From Cladorhizidae sp. MBARI D1340-BT2 (Eukaryota; Porifera; Demospongiae; Poecilosclerida; Cladorhizidae): a stretch of 64,000 nt of DNA. Below are positions 1-11,639 of this stretch, one piece after another (position 1 is the stretch's first letter; each line of letters begins with the position of its first letter). The notes beneath the pieces were generated by a model. That model was not told where the DNA came from. It saw nothing but the letters and a program-made list of their open reading frames with translations, and did no database searches. Both the position numbers and the translations under genes were made by a program. Location: the NCBI GenBank assembly GCA_028752905.1, contig JAQNBH010000003.1:35826472-35890471 (forward strand). The letters are read 5' to 3'.

Positions 1-92
1 TGATGAAACCAAAAACATCACTGACAGTCCCACATCATTTGGATCATCAAGTGCTCGAAATCAGCGGATATCCAAGAAATTTACAGTAAGGA

Positions 93-114
93 ATATAGTG
101 CTCTCATCCATAAC
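93..114 (+). repeat. Left terminal inverted repeat
   Basis: Begins ATATAGTGCTCTC and ends CATAAC. It is the reverse complement of 3049-3070 with one mismatch. The first TA may be the target duplication rather than part of the repeat. Confidence 0.85.
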
Positions 115-651
115 TATATCAAAGTGGTGCCCTCACATAAACTTAAATAGCTTTGGCTATGAATATACATAAGGTTTGTAACTTTGGGATTGTACCAAGG
201 AAGAGTCACAGTTCCCATTGCTGTGCCCAAATACTGCATTCCTTTGACCACAATCGCGAATTTAAATGTCTGCGCGTTGTTGCACTGAAATTGCTAATTA
301 GAGACTTTTCTCCAGTACCATACAACTTGATATGCCCATATTTGGCACAGTGGTTGTAGACACTTAGAGTGTTGATCTTGGGTAATGATTTTGTGGTTGA
401 AGCACTACAAAGTATGTCACAAGCCAAACAAGTTTTTCAATTGCCAGAGACATTAGTCCAGGCCAGTTGTAGGTTTATGCATGAAAATAGTGCCATATGT
501 TCTCTAAGCTGTACTACACAAACTGGTGTAAGGATATTTGATAAAATCATTTTTCTATGGAGATGCGTGAATTTTAAATATGGTAACCAGAATCATACAC
601 TCGATAAAATGTGGAAAATATTTGTATCACATAATCCTGTTCTTTTGTTCA
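115..651. other. Non-coding 3' part of the transposon
   Basis: No coding signal is recognised here. It lies between the left inverted repeat and the transposase stop codon and would be its 3' untranslated and terminal region. The short frames in it have no recognisable motifs. Confidence 0.5.
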
Positions 652-2762
652 TTAGGGCACCATTATGGGAACTTGGGAGGATACATCTTCAACAGGCACT
701 CTTCGATGCGATTTATATTTTTTAACTGCATGTTCCACGGCCTTTCCAGCTTTGTGACCATCTCGGTAAGCTCGTTCGTAGTCTCTGGCTTTCCTAAAGT
801 ACTTTCTGATTAGATCCAAGCTTACAGAATCAAGAGCAGGATTAATTAGGGTTCGAAGCTTTATCAAGGTGAAATTTGAGTAAGCTTTTGCGTAAACCTT
901 GGACTGACCCCATACCCGCTCGATGGGGTTCAGCTCACAGTGGAACTTTGGTATAAAGTAGCACTTCATGCCCCACTTAGCAACAGTATGTTGGACTTGA
1001 TTTTTTTCTGCCTTGAAATCTGCATGATTCGATAGAATGGTTCGTAAGTCATCTGCCAAGATTGTGCCTACATTAATCCCTCTCTCTGTTAAAATAGTTT
1101 GTAGTCCCTTAGCAGTTCCATCTTTCTTCACCATCAATTGAGGAGCATTAGCCCACACTGTGTCCCTAACCCTTCGTGGTCCACCATCTTTCTTCAAAAT
1201 GTTTTTCGCAAATAGAGCTAATGGAGAATACTTAGTATGACAGCTGCTCTGATCCAGGATGAAGACGACTGTATGAGAAGTCTGAGGGTATTTGTACTCT
1301 GCAATAGTACAAGCCATCTCCATTTGCCTGTTAAACTGATCTCCAGTCCAGTATCCATCACGTTCAATTCCGTACTCAAACTGGATTCTTGCATGCTGAG
1401 ATATTTCTGGATGGATTTGTTTAGCATGTTGATACTGTGCATCAGTGAGACGTAAATAGCCGTCATGCTCGTCAATGAAGTCCGATACCATTATTCCGCT
1501 ACCCTTCGTCTTGGGCAAAAGGGCTGGATGATCCTCTTCACCCCACATCCAATTCTGTCCCTCATTGGAATTATAAATCGACTCATCATGATAGAGTATG
1601 ACAAGTTTCTTCTTGTCCTCGTCAGATTCATCACGAATTCGAGCGGGATCATCAGAACAGAGAGGAGGTGGCTGATGATCATTGCGGAGAGATTCCATCA
1701 ATGTTAAATATTCCTATAACCGATAATAATTTACTATATGAATATTAATTTTGAATACAACCTATAATATACCTTGCGATGTTCAATGACGTCTTGTCTC
1801 TCATGTCCATCAATATAGACCCCTTTTTTATGGCTGCGTGGTTTAAATCGAAGATGGTGCAGCCATCGCCGTGCCATACCAACTGAAACATGTCTGGGAT
1901 ATTGTGGTGGTAAGTGGCAAGATGGCAGCAGTTCATCATTTGCCCAAAAACCAAAGCTTCGTGCGGTCATGTTGGGTTCACCCTTCTTAAAGGCATTATC
2001 CCGAACCCATTCGGCTGCCTTAAGGTTTATCTACAAAATGCACACACAGACACATAATTAACTGTAAAAAAGGGAAAATGTGAAACTGACCTTCTCATCC
2101 AAATAAACAGTCATTCTTTTGTACTTCCCCTGCTTGGTCGCTGGAAGCTCACCTCTCTCGTCCATGAATTGTTTCTTGTACCTACGAACAGTCTGTTCAT
2201 TGAATCCCATCATGGATGCAGCTTCAGTGGCAGCCTCTATCTTGGTATACTTCTGACGATCCATAAAGCTTTTCATGATTACCAATGACAACATTCTACG
2301 AAGCTCTGTAGGCAAGGTCAGGACAAAGTCATCCAAACACTCTTGGGCATCCTCCTCAGTGAAGACTAAAAAATAGGCATGGTAGCTACATATTATATAA
2401 CTGCTATAGTATATCATTTATAAATAGCTGTAGCTAACTAGCTAGTATAAGTACTCGCCTGTAGCCTCTCCATCTTGCTGGTCCTGATCGTCCTGGCCGT
2501 CTTCTTCGCCGCTATCTCCGTCTCTACGAGCTTCCTCAGTCGAAATAAATTGAGACGAGACCACTGGAGGCTCAGAGGGCAGGTTCAGCTGCAGTGGTAT
2601 AGCCGCGGCAGGCTGAGAGGCTACCAAAGCAGCTCCAGAGACACCGCCATCGGTATCTTCACCAGCACGACACTGGGGTTTCCTCACCTTCTTGGCCTCT
2701 AGCATCTTCAAAGCCCGTTCGGTGGCTTTCCTTTTCTTGCTCCACGGAGTAGAACTAGACAT
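652..2762 (-). CDS. DDE transposase, four exons (IS630/Tc1-like)
   Basis: Exons, read on the minus strand: 2762-2459, 2365-2091, 2030-1773 and 1713-652. They join in frame to 632 residues. Intron 1 has a GC-AG boundary (ACAG then GCGAGT). The ordinary GT site 4 bases downstream would put the next exon out of frame, so the GC donor is preferred. Introns 2 and 3 are GT-AG. The start is the ATG beginning MSSSTPW. Residues 1-100 are charged and low in complexity. Exon 2 holds a helix-turn-helix-like segment (ASMMGFNEQTVRRYKKQF). Exon 3 has ARRWLHHL and KKGVYIDGHER, typical of this group. Exon 4 carries the catalytic core: D322 (YHDES), D433 (ILDQSSCH) and E544 (CELNPIERVWG). No stop or frameshift interrupts it. 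It would cut and reinsert the surrounding element. The exon joins are inferred from splice sites and reading frame. Confidence 0.82.
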
Positions 2763-3048
2763 TACAGAAGGCAGAAACGCTCGAAAGTAAATCAACTTCT
2801 CTCTTCAAACTGAAGACGCGAACTGTTGAACTCGCATTTTTTCTTGCACGCGCGGGCACTGAATTTCCATGCCCAAAGAGCGTTCACGTGACTAAAACAT
2901 GAGCTCTGATTGGTCAATTTTTTGTTTACACTTTCGATATACAGTAAAGCCACCACTTGTACTATTGTTTTAGTAGATCATTATTATAATTTTATTATAT
3001 TTTTCTTTACAACAACAAAAAAGTTGCATCAAAAACAAATATGGGAGT

Positions 3049-3070
3049 GTTATGAATGAGAGCACTATAT
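3049..3070 (-). repeat. Right terminal inverted repeat
   Basis: Mirror of 93-114, ending GAGAGCACTATAT. Similarity stops sharply inside both ends, as expected for short transposon termini. Confidence 0.85.
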
Positions 3071-3545
3071 AGACCTCTTCTCTTCCATGGGACAGTCACT
3101 ATATATCTTCATCTGAGTGGTTGAGGACACCAGAGGAGTTGATGGTCTTCACACAGACACACACAAATACAAACATTTCTTAGGGGTTTTTCTTCTTTTT
3201 CAGTCAGCACACAAAATAACAAGAAGCTCAAGAGACACATATTTGAGGGAGCAATGATAAGGACTTGGACACACTTACCTTCATGGTTTTGCTAGTTCAA
3301 AAGCTGTATTCCTTGTATTTATATACCACTAGGTAAAATTATTATTCCTGCCTCTGTTTTGGCCTCTGTTGTGGTATTTTACCACGTAATTATTTGAAGT
3401 TAATTATTTGATGACAACAAATGTGCACCGTCTAAGTACTTTTCAAAAAGTGTCCATAGAAAGGCATTGAATGTTTTTATGCTGCCTGTTCCTCTACTGA
3501 CTATGCAGCCAGTTCGTACTTGTTAGATCATGTCAGGTAGTTTGG
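3071..3545. other. Unassigned spacer
   Basis: AT-rich sequence between the transposon and a retrotransposon relic. I see no coding frame or repeat that I can name. Confidence 0.3.
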
Positions 3546-3549
3546 TTCC

Positions 3550-3908
3550 CTTACATCTCCTCCTTCTGTAGCAGCAGAAGAGGTTTTCCAGGATTGCCTA
3601 GACAGGCCTTCTGCATTTCCGTTAGATTAACCGGGCTGGTGTGTTATGTGAATCAGAAGTCCTATAGGAAGAGCGACCATGTAGATTTGCTGTCAGTGAG
3701 CCTTCTTCAAAGCGTTGAATGACTGTTGAAGGTCGTCAGACCATTGGATGGCATCTGGTGGAGATGTGAAATGTGGTTTGTCCATGAACAGCTGGACACA
3801 ACCAAGTCGTCCATATAGGCGACAATGAATGTGGACAGGTCGGCTAAAAGCTTATCCATCAGGTGTTGAAACACCGCCACGTTCCTACAAGACCAAACAG
3901 CATAACAG
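3550..3908 (-). pseudogene. Ty3/Gypsy pol relic (reverse transcriptase and RNase H pieces)
   Basis: Read on the minus strand, near 3900-3760 the sequence gives FQHLMDKLLADLSTFIVAYMD, then DLVVSS and NHISHLHQ. This is the YxDD region of a Ty3/Gypsy reverse transcriptase. After a frame change it gives AIQWSDDLQQSFNALKKAH, the usual link into RNase H. Near 3620-3580, SNGNAEGLSRQSW matches the conserved end of the RNase H segment. Much of the intervening sequence is missing and the frames are broken, so this is a dead fragment. No long terminal repeats were found. Confidence 0.7.
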
Positions 3909-3910
3909 TG

Positions 3911-4280
3911 AATTGGTACTTTCTAAACAAATACCGTATATATAGGAATTATTACATAAGAATACCAGTATATGCAGGCATTATTGCATATAAATACCAG
4001 TATATGATATATAAACAGCATTAGTACATATGAATACAAGTATATGCATATATATATGGCATTGTTACCGTATATAGGCTTATGAATACTTGCATATATA
4101 TATACTGTATATAGGCATATTGCTTATGAATACCAGTATAATTATTAGTATATATTGGCCAGTATATATATATATAGAGAGAGAGAGAGCTACTTATGAA
4201 TACCACTACATGCATATATATATACTTATTATTACTTATGAGTATATGCAAATATACTGTATATAGACATTATGAAATGT
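3911..4280. repeat. AT-rich imperfect tandem repeat
   Basis: Degenerate copies of a motif around ATGAATACCAGTATATGCA, interspersed with TATATA and a short GA run. The open frame across it is tyrosine/isoleucine low-complexity sequence and not a gene. Confidence 0.6.
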
Positions 4281-5460
4281 GCACAAAATGATGTTGTTTG
4301 AGTTGTGAATAAGTCAAGAGCATTCCAAACTGTTTGCTGCTGTCTGTTGTGTCGTGGCAACCGTAAGCACAGTTCTTATCTCTAGCTAGGTCAGTACACG
4401 CTGCAGCCTCTTTGCAGATTGTGCATAGCAGTGGAAAAATGGCTATGAAAGCATTGATTTGTGTTTATGACCAACAGTTTGCTCTTCTTGGGTCCGACTC
4501 GACTTTGGGAGCACACTTTTGGATCATGATTAGAGACATGCAGTGTAGCAGCTAGATGCAGCTCAAGTATGTGGGGAATACAAGGTTTGGATACAATATA
4601 TGAGCAATATTTGGTTCCATCTATACATGGCTGTCAACAGCTTATTTGCTGGTGCAATAAAGAAATCATTGCCACAAAGTTGATGAAATCTTGGGTTGGC
4701 CTTACACGTCGAACTTCAGTAGCTGTCCTGTATCATCCTCCAGTCCTTAACATCCCCTTTCTCTCAGACAAAGAGAAGTTAACATCTGTCGGCAGCCACC
4801 ATTTAAAAGGATCCATTGATCGATGAAATAGCCTCCAGGGCCCTCTCACCTTTAGTTCATGGGATGGAGAAAGATGGTGGTGTCCTCTCAGAGGCTATAA
4901 GATTTGTTGAAGGAATAATTTAATATCAGTAATTGGGTTTCTGCTTTGTGTTTGCCGCTAATTATTCTTTTTAATCTTGCAACTCACTAGGCAGTGCTTC
5001 TGTTTTTAGAAACACCAGCTACGTATAGTTTCGTGGTTTAGGATAGTCCCTGGTGAAATGGGGGATTCCCACAGGGTCATCAAGCAAGATTAATGAGCCA
5101 AGCCTTGAGAAAGCTTCACAGGGCTGTGAAAGCAGAACTATCCAAGGGAAATAATGTCAATGGTCCTCGAAGCTTCAGTAGGTCTCAGTACAGTACAAGT
5201 TTGCTGATGTTTATGCACTAGAGGAAGACAACAGTGTGTGGAACAGGCTCATGCATGTTCTCCCCACTGGTCAGCTGTCCTTCCTGTTACTGTGGAACGC
5301 AGAATGAGAGCTTATAACTTAGCTCTGTTGTTGCTATTGCTGCTGATGATGTTTGTCGTTATTTTTTTAACCCTTGCCAAGACAATTACCATCTTTGTTG
5401 ATATTGGAAATGTTCTAGCACATTATTGCTTTTTTTCACTTTGAAATAAAGTTGGTAATA
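4281..5460. other. Unassigned region with short open frames
   Basis: Open frames at 4569-4826 (85 codons) and 5238-5444 (68 codons, with a leucine-rich hydrophobic stretch) have no motif I recognise. An AATAAA lies near 5443, just before the satellite. These may be remnants or exons of an unrecognised gene. Support is too weak to call a coding region. Confidence 0.25.
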
Positions 5461-5466
5461 CACATA

Positions 5467-7425
5467 GATGATGTCATGCAGTGCACACCTGTGTGTTCAT
5501 TATTGATGGAGTAGATGATGTCATGCAGTGCACACCTGTGTGTTCATTATTGATGGAGTAGATGATGTCATGCAGTGCACACCTGTGTGTTCATTATTGA
5601 TGGAGTAGATGATGTCATGCAGTGCACACCTGTGTGTTCATTATTGATGGAGTAGATGATGTCATGCAGTGCATACCTGTGTGTTCATTATTGATGGGAG
5701 CAGATGATGTCATGCAGTGCATACCTGTGTGTTCATTATTGATGGAGTAGATGATGTCATGCAGTGCACACCTGTGTGTTCATTATTGATGGAGTAGATG
5801 ATGTCATGCAGTGCACACCTGTGTGTTCATTATTGATGGAGTAGATGATGTCATGCAGTGCACACCTGTGTGTTCATTATTGATGGAGTAGATGATGTCA
5901 TGTAGTGCACACCTGTGTGTTCATTATTGATGGGAGCAGATGATGTCATGCAGTGCACACCTGTGTGTTCATTATTGATGGTGTAGATGATGCCATGCAG
6001 TGCGCACCTGTGTGTTCATTATTGATGGTGTAGATGATGTCATGTAGTGCACACCTGTGTGTTCATTATTGATGGGAGCAGATGATGTCATGCAGTGCAT
6101 ACCTGTGTGTTCATTATTGATGGAGTAGATGATGTCATGCAGTGCACACCTGTGTGTTCATTATTGATGGGAGTAGATGATGTCATGCAGTGCACACCTG
6201 TGTGTTCATTATTGATGGGAGTAGACGATGTCATGCAGTGCACACCTGTGTGTTCATTATTGATGGGAGTAGATGATCTCATGCAGTGCACACCTGTGTG
6301 TTCATTATTGATGGAGTAGATGATGTCATGCAGTGCACACCTGTGTGTTCATTATTGATGGAGTAGATGATGTCATGCAGTGCATACCTGTGTGTTCATT
6401 ATTGATGGAGTAGATGATGTCATACAGTGCACACCTGTGTGTTCATTATTGATGGAGTAGATGATGTCATGCAGTGCATACCTGTGTGTTCATTATTGAT
6501 GGAGTAGATGATGTCATGCAGTGCACACCTGTGTGTTCATTATTGATGGAGCAGATGATGTCATGCAGCGCATACCTGTGTGTTCATTATTGATGGAGTA
6601 GATGATGTCATGCAGTGCACACCTGTGTGTTCATTATTGATGGAGTAGATGATGTCATGCAGTGCACACCTGTGTGTTCATTATTGATGGGAGTAGATGA
6701 TGTCATGCAGTGCACACCTGTGTGTTCATTATTGATGGAGTAGATGACGTCATGCCGTGCACACCTGTGTGTTCATTATTGATGGAGTAGATGATGTCAT
6801 GCAGTGCACACCTGTGTGTTCATTATTGATGGAGTAGATGATGTCATGCAGTGCACACCTGTGTGTTCATTATTGATGGAGTAGATGATGTCATGCAGTG
6901 CACACCTGTGTGTTCATTATTGATGGAGTAGATGATGTCATGCAGTGCACACCCGTGTGTTCATTATTGATGGAGCAGATGATGTCATGCAGTGCATACC
7001 TGTGTGTTCATTATTGATGGAGTAGATGATGTCATGCAGTGCACACCTGTGTGTTCATTATTGATGGAGTAGATGATGTCATGCAGTGCATACCTGTGTG
7101 TTCATTATTGATGGAGTAGGTGATGTCATGCAGTGCACACCTGTGTGTTCATTATTGATGGAGTAGATGATGCCATGCAGTGCACACCTGTGTGTTCATT
7201 ATTGATGGAGTAGATGATGTCATGCAGTGCACACCTGTGTGTTCATTATTGATGGAGTAGATGATGTCATGCAGTGCACACCTGTGTGTTCATTATTGAT
7301 GGAGTAGATAATGTCATGCAGTGCACACCTGTGTGTTCATTATTGATGGAGTAGATGATGTCATGCAGTGCATACCTGTGTGTTCATTATTGATGGAGTA
7401 GATGATGTCATGCAGTGCACACCTG
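5467..7425. repeat. 47-bp minisatellite, about 41 copies
   Basis: The unit runs GATGATGTCATGCAGTGCAC, then ACCTGTGTGTTCATTATTGA, then TGGAGTA. Copies are very similar. Variants differ mainly at CACA/CATA and at GGAGTA/GGGAGCA. Open frames across it on both strands are artefacts of the repeat. Each unit carries TGATGTCA, close to the CRE/ATF site TGACGTCA; one copy near 6747 has the exact TGACGTCA. The right edge abuts the Mutator-like relic. Confidence 0.95.
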
Positions 7426-9780
7426 TCAGTTCGCCAGAATTACTTGAAAGTATCACACTGTTGAGTTATGGGGAAGAGAAAAGAGAAACATTTTAAACAG
7501 AAAGGCAAGGATTCAAGAACATTGAGGACAAGAAGAAGAAAGCCCTACAGGCGGCTGTTGTTGAGCCTGTCACATGTAGCCGCACCAGGCAAGTTTTAAT
7601 GTTTATCTCCGTATTAAAAAGTTACTAGCTGTTTCCTTCCTTTGTTAGTGAGTCTCTTGGATCCTGTAGGTGAGGTTGCGCCTTCTGTGAACCTTCACTT
7701 ACCTTGCAATCAATTGAAAATGTCTGAAGAGAGGCCAGTTCCAGTTCCATTGGTGACTATATATGAACAGTGACTATGACCAGGAAGAAGTTGGCTCTCA
7801 TGGATCGTTCAGCTGCTTCTGTGGATGTTGCTACTAGATCTACTGACTCTACCTCTTTGGACTTGGGTGGTGTCGGAGAACTGGGTAAGGGTAATCGTTT
7901 AGATAAGCTTAGAAAGGTCATAGAAAGGTGTAATAAGTGTATTCAATGTGGTAGCCGAGCTCCCTTGCAACTGAAGGAAAAAATTTCCCGTAGGGCAGGC
8001 ATGGTGTCTCATATTTTTCAAATTGTGGTAACACTCAAGACATCTCAAACCCTGTATCTGTAGAAGCTCATTCTTTGAACATCCAGTCAGTACTGAGTGC
8101 TTGCATTGCTAGAATTAGTCATTCTGGTCTGGAAGACATCACTGCAGTCATGGATATGTTGCCCCCTCTTAGTTCCACTTGTTTTTTTTTAAATATACTA
8201 GGTCAATAGGGAGTGACACAAATCCAGTAACAGAGAGTATTATGTTGGATGCCGCTCATAGGTTACATGGGGGTTAGGCATGAAGACACCACTGATGTTA
8301 GTGTTAGTGTTGATGGCACGTGGCATAGACGGGGCCACAAATCAAATTATGGCTTGGTTGCGGTGAGGTCTTGCGACACTGGAGAAGTTTTGGATTATTA
8401 TCTTATGTCTAAGTTCTGTCAAGCTTGTGCGCGAAGACCTGAAGATGAAACAGAAGCAAGTTACAAAGAATGGTTTGAGGGTCACAAGGTAAATTGTGAA
8501 GCCAATTTTGAAGGCTCTTCGGGTTCTATGGAAGTTGTAGGAACACAAAAACGTTTTGAGCATTCAGTGGAGAGACTGAAGCTTAGGTACACACACATAA
8601 TTAGTGATGGGGATACAAATGCACATAAATGGTTATTGGAAGTCGAGCCTTACAGTCCTAGTGTTGAAATAGAGAAGGTAGAGTGTATAAATCATGTTAG
8701 CAAGCGCTTTTTAAAGCATTTTGAGACATGCATTAAAAAAGGCGGTGTTGATGACAATGGCAAGCATGTTACTTTGGGTGGTGCTATGGGGGTTAGTCGT
8801 GTGTCTATAGTTAAAACAAACCTACTATAGGGGAGCAATTAGAAATAATAGGGACAACCTAGAGCGGATGATTCGTGATGTGAAAGCGATTTTTTATCAC
8901 TCTCAGTCAACTACGGAACATCCCCAACACGAGTATTGTCCTACAGGAGTTTTGAGTTGGTGAAAGTTAATCGAGCTTGTGCTAAAGGTGAGGTACCAGT
9001 ACCCATAGGCCTATGATTCCTCTGGACAAGGCCAGGTACGTTAGGAGGTTTTTGATAAATTAATGTCCGAGGATCTTTTGTGCAAGTGTTTAGGTGGTTA
9101 TACACAGAACCAAATTAATTCTGTTGTGTGGAGTAGAGCGGGTAAGACAGAACATATGAGTGCAACAAGTGTCAGGCTTGCCGTCGATTTAGGTGTGGCG
9201 AGCTTCGTATGGTCCTGGCAAGGGGGACCTGTAACATTTTATGTGTTTATGTGTATTTTGCTTTCTATTGTCAAGCTTGCAGGGATTACTGGAAGATACT
9301 TTTGTTTATGTGTATTTTTGTCAAGCTTAGGAACTACTGGAGGATGACTTTTGTTTATGCTTTCTATTGTTTTTCAGGGATTACTGGAGGGTGTCGGAAG
9401 ACATGTGTGTAGGGTGACGGACCTGGGCATGGGAGCCCTGCAAATGATGACCTGTTTATGTTTGCTAATTCAATATTAGCAAAGCAACATAACAAGTCTG
9501 ATGCGTCTTTAATTTATGTGTATGTATATATATATATATTGTTGGTTTTCAGGTTATAGTTAGGATGTAGGATACTGCTGTTGTTGAAAAATAAAGGACT
9601 GTGAAAGTCAATTGGTTGATTTCAACATTTTGTTTGTACACACACAATTCTAGTAATGAGGGGATGTATTCTGGTGAAGCAGGGGGTGTTTCTGGCAGCT
9701 GGGATGTGATTACAAACTGCTTGGACTTCAAGGCTGGAAGTGATTTTTCAAAAACCGTTCAAATGATAACTTTACACACA
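7426..9780 (+). mobile_element. Mutator-like element relic, copy 1
   Basis: About 2.35 kb of sequence that recurs in inverted orientation at about 60510-64000. The shared sequence starts at CAGTTCGC near 7430 and runs through the decayed transposase. It ends near 9775, where a CCGTTCAAATGATAACTT segment is shared with the other copy at 60510. No clean terminal inverted repeat was found. The transposase has several stops and frameshifts, so this copy cannot move itself. The left edge lies exactly at the end of the 47-bp array. Confidence 0.72.
7770..9200 (+). pseudogene. Mutator-like transposase, broken
   Basis: The best frame is 8249-8830. It contains VSVDGTWHRRGHKSNYG, then a FCQACARR zinc-like motif, NFEGSSGSMEVVG, YTHIISDGDTNAHKW and CINHVSKR. 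This order is that of the animal Mutator-like transposase domain, with likely catalytic acids in VDGTW and SDGD. An upstream frame (7770-8063) gives CNKCIQCGSRAPLQLKEK, another conserved cysteine segment, then shifts frame. Past 8830 the match continues in another frame (YYRGAIR, then AIFYHS) to an ATTAATTCTGTTGTGTGGAG region near 9115. At least three frame breaks and several stops make it a pseudogene. Confidence 0.75.
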
Positions 9781-9955
9781 TCCACACATTAGAGATGGCA
9801 TGTGGCTTTAGGAGCACAATCAATTTGCATTGCATGTCAAATGTTATAGCCAGGCTCAGCTGATGGAGAACTTGGTGTTAATAGCTATGTCTTTTTTTCA
9901 TGGTTGACTCCGCCCATAAAAATCAATGAGTTCTTAAAGATAGTAAAAATATTAA

Positions 9956-10762
9956 TTAGAACATAAAAATAAGAACACAAAGGACTATTGTAGTAGCCAG
10001 AGAGAAATTACAGCACATTTGAACAGCTCCATCAGTCACCACAGTTCCATCACTCACTGCCTGAGATATAGTTTCTACAGTTACTGTCCGAGTTACAGCT
10101 CCATCAGTAACTATCACTGCATCAGTTACTGTCTTAATAACAGATGAAGGAAAAGGAGAACTCATGCATGGTTGAGGATAGGCAATATTGCAGGAGTCCC
10201 ACAGAATCGAATTGGAAATCAGAGTGAGGAATGTGCTCTGCGTTGCTGTGATCTGTCCCGTTGCTTGTAGTATATTGCGGATATCCGTGTGGTTGTAAAT
10301 ATTTGTAAAACAACAGCCGATCTCGTGGGACACACGTTGAAGTCCTGCGCTACAGTTTCCTGGGCATCCAGAAGCTTGCTTAAAGGAAGCGCATTGCATG
10401 ATATCTGGATTTGAGAATAGCTCTGGCCGATCAAATGCATATCTGCAGCGCGGAATCCGCCCGTTATCCGCAGGTTGGCACCACAGTACCACACTCACTG
10501 CTAAGAGTATGTCGTCGCACGGTGGAGAAAGGAGCCAGTCTGTGACCGCACCGGCACAACTGGCAACGCAAATTTGATCGAGAGCCTTCATTCCCTCTGT
10601 CGTGCTAGGGGTATTGTTCGCTTTTTTAAATCCAAGGCCGCAATCTATTCCGTGGGGAAGGCCAAGTATAAACTGAATTAACTGGTTTTGATTGCAGTTC
10701 TGCGCAGCGGATGGGCTGATGACATAAGCAGCTGCAACCAAAAGCATCACTTGATTCTTCAT
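9956..10762 (-). CDS. Cysteine-rich secreted/GPI-like protein, member 1
   Basis: A single-exon frame of 268 residues. An N-terminal signal peptide of about 20 residues ends at SAAQNC. The ectodomain has the family cysteine order: NC, DCGLGF, ICVASCAGAV, PPC, LWCQPADNGR, RCRYA, MQCASF, CPGNC, EIGCC, DSC and YPQPC. The C-terminus ends in a hydrophobic stretch (FSLATTIVLCVLIFMF) with no charged tail, as in GPI-anchored proteins. Unlike its relatives it has a longer threonine/valine linker before the tail, built of repeated TVTDA/VTDGAV units. A TATA-like box and the family upstream element precede it. I recognise no known domain. A role as a cell-surface or secreted protein is inferred; the ligand is unknown. 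Confidence 0.8.
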   Translation of the reverse strand: MKNQVMLLVAAAYVISPSAAQNCNQNQLIQFILGLPHGIDCGLGFKKANNTPSTTEGMKALDQICVASCAGAVTDWLLSPPCDDILLAVSVVLWCQPADNGRIPRCRYAFDRPELFSNPDIMQCASFKQASGCPGNCSAGLQRVSHEIGCCFTNIYNHTDIRNILQATGQITATQSTFLTLISNSILWDSCNIAYPQPCMSSPFPSSVIKTVTDAVIVTDGAVTRTVTVETISQAVSDGTVVTDGAVQMCCNFSLATTIVLCVLIFMF

Positions 10763-10792
10763 TATTACTAGTTTTCTTTTAGCTAGTGATCA

Positions 10793-10846
10793 CTTGAAAT
10801 ATTCTACTGCACGACTAGCGGACGTTCGCAGAATGCTTTTTATAAA
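10793..10846 (-). promoter_or_regulatory. Family upstream element plus TATA-like box
   Basis: On the minus strand CTAGTCGTGCAGTAGAATAT followed by TTCAAG occupies 10818-10793, 30 bases before the ATG. A TATAAAAAG lies about 20-30 bases further upstream (10846-10837). The first element recurs before three other family genes. The spacing suggests it overlaps the transcription start. Confidence 0.6.
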
Positions 10847-10849
10847 GTG

Positions 10850-11590
10850 GACCGCGCAAATAATAATATGGAGACCGGAAGCAACATATTTATTGTCCAC
10901 CTACCCCATCGCGTGCGCATGCTAGACCTTTTACCATAAAAAAAAAACAGCTGTGAGTTTCTGTCATTTAAGCTTCAAAAATGACTTTAACCGGAGGTCA
11001 ACTGTTTCAAGAGAGGTAAAAAATAAGTCTGCTTACAATTTCCTCTCCATTGGCGGTGTAGTCTTGATATTCAAGTCCATAATGCATATCTTCTTATGTG
11101 ATTTTTGTATAACGAACATGTGCCTTTGTTATTTATTTTCTTTAATATTATTACTGGGACATGCACTAAATCATACATATAGCTATGTGGATGCAGTATT
11201 CCTATTCAAATATACATCTATCTGTGAGCATCATCTGTAACTTGCATAGGGTCTACCTTATGAGCTTTCAAGTTTTGGTAGTAATGACATGGTGTAGTTA
11301 GAGGCTTTTGCCACACAAATGACAGCACTCAAGCACAGTACTCTAGCAGTAAAAATGACTAGTGTAACTGCTTGTACAGATGCTGGACTTTCTAAGGGGG
11401 GAGGGGGGTTGGATAATTTTTTACGAGTTTTTTTTGCAATTTGAAAATATCTTGCCAATGAAAGTACAAAGTCTTCTATAGCTAACAAGTTAGGGGGGAG
11501 AGGGTTGTTTTTGTTGTTAAAAATGAAAATACATTCAAAGGATACACACATAGCATAGTCTGCTAATATTAAGGTACCCAAGGAGCCCCA
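10850..11590. other. Unassigned region
   Basis: Intergenic sequence 5' of member 1. The open frame at 10953-11240 (95 codons, hydrophobic) has no recognisable motif and no homologous copy in this window. I do not call it a gene. Confidence 0.3.
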
Positions 11591-11591
11591 C

Positions 11592-11592
<1 letters not shown>

Positions 11593-11627
<35 letters not shown>
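11593..11627. repeat. Poly-C tract of 35 bases
   Basis: An uninterrupted run of C, G-rich on the minus strand. It has G-quadruplex potential and may be miscounted in the assembly. Confidence 0.9.
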
Positions 11628-11639
11628 ACCCCGCCCTCC

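Larger units (their letters stand above)
93..3070 (-). mobile_element. Tc1/mariner-IS630-like DNA transposon, apparently intact
   Basis: The element is bounded by inverted 22-base ends (93-114 and 3049-3070; 21 of 22 match). They lie in TA-rich borders compatible with the TA target duplication of the Tc1/mariner group. It carries one minus-strand transposase gene whose four exons join into an unbroken 632-residue frame. Intact ends and an intact gene suggest recent activity. The transposase has D-D-E residues with an HDES motif and an NPIERVWG motif. The wide spacing of about 110 residues between the second D and the E is unlike typical DD34-39 Tc1/mariner. It resembles a divergent IS630-related transposase family common in basidiomycete fungi and also seen in invertebrates (recalled, not searched). 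2763-3048 would hold the promoter. Confidence 0.82.

Noticed and set aside
5467..7425. CRISPR-like array
   Set aside because: Units are contiguous with no unique spacers, and the genome is eukaryotic.
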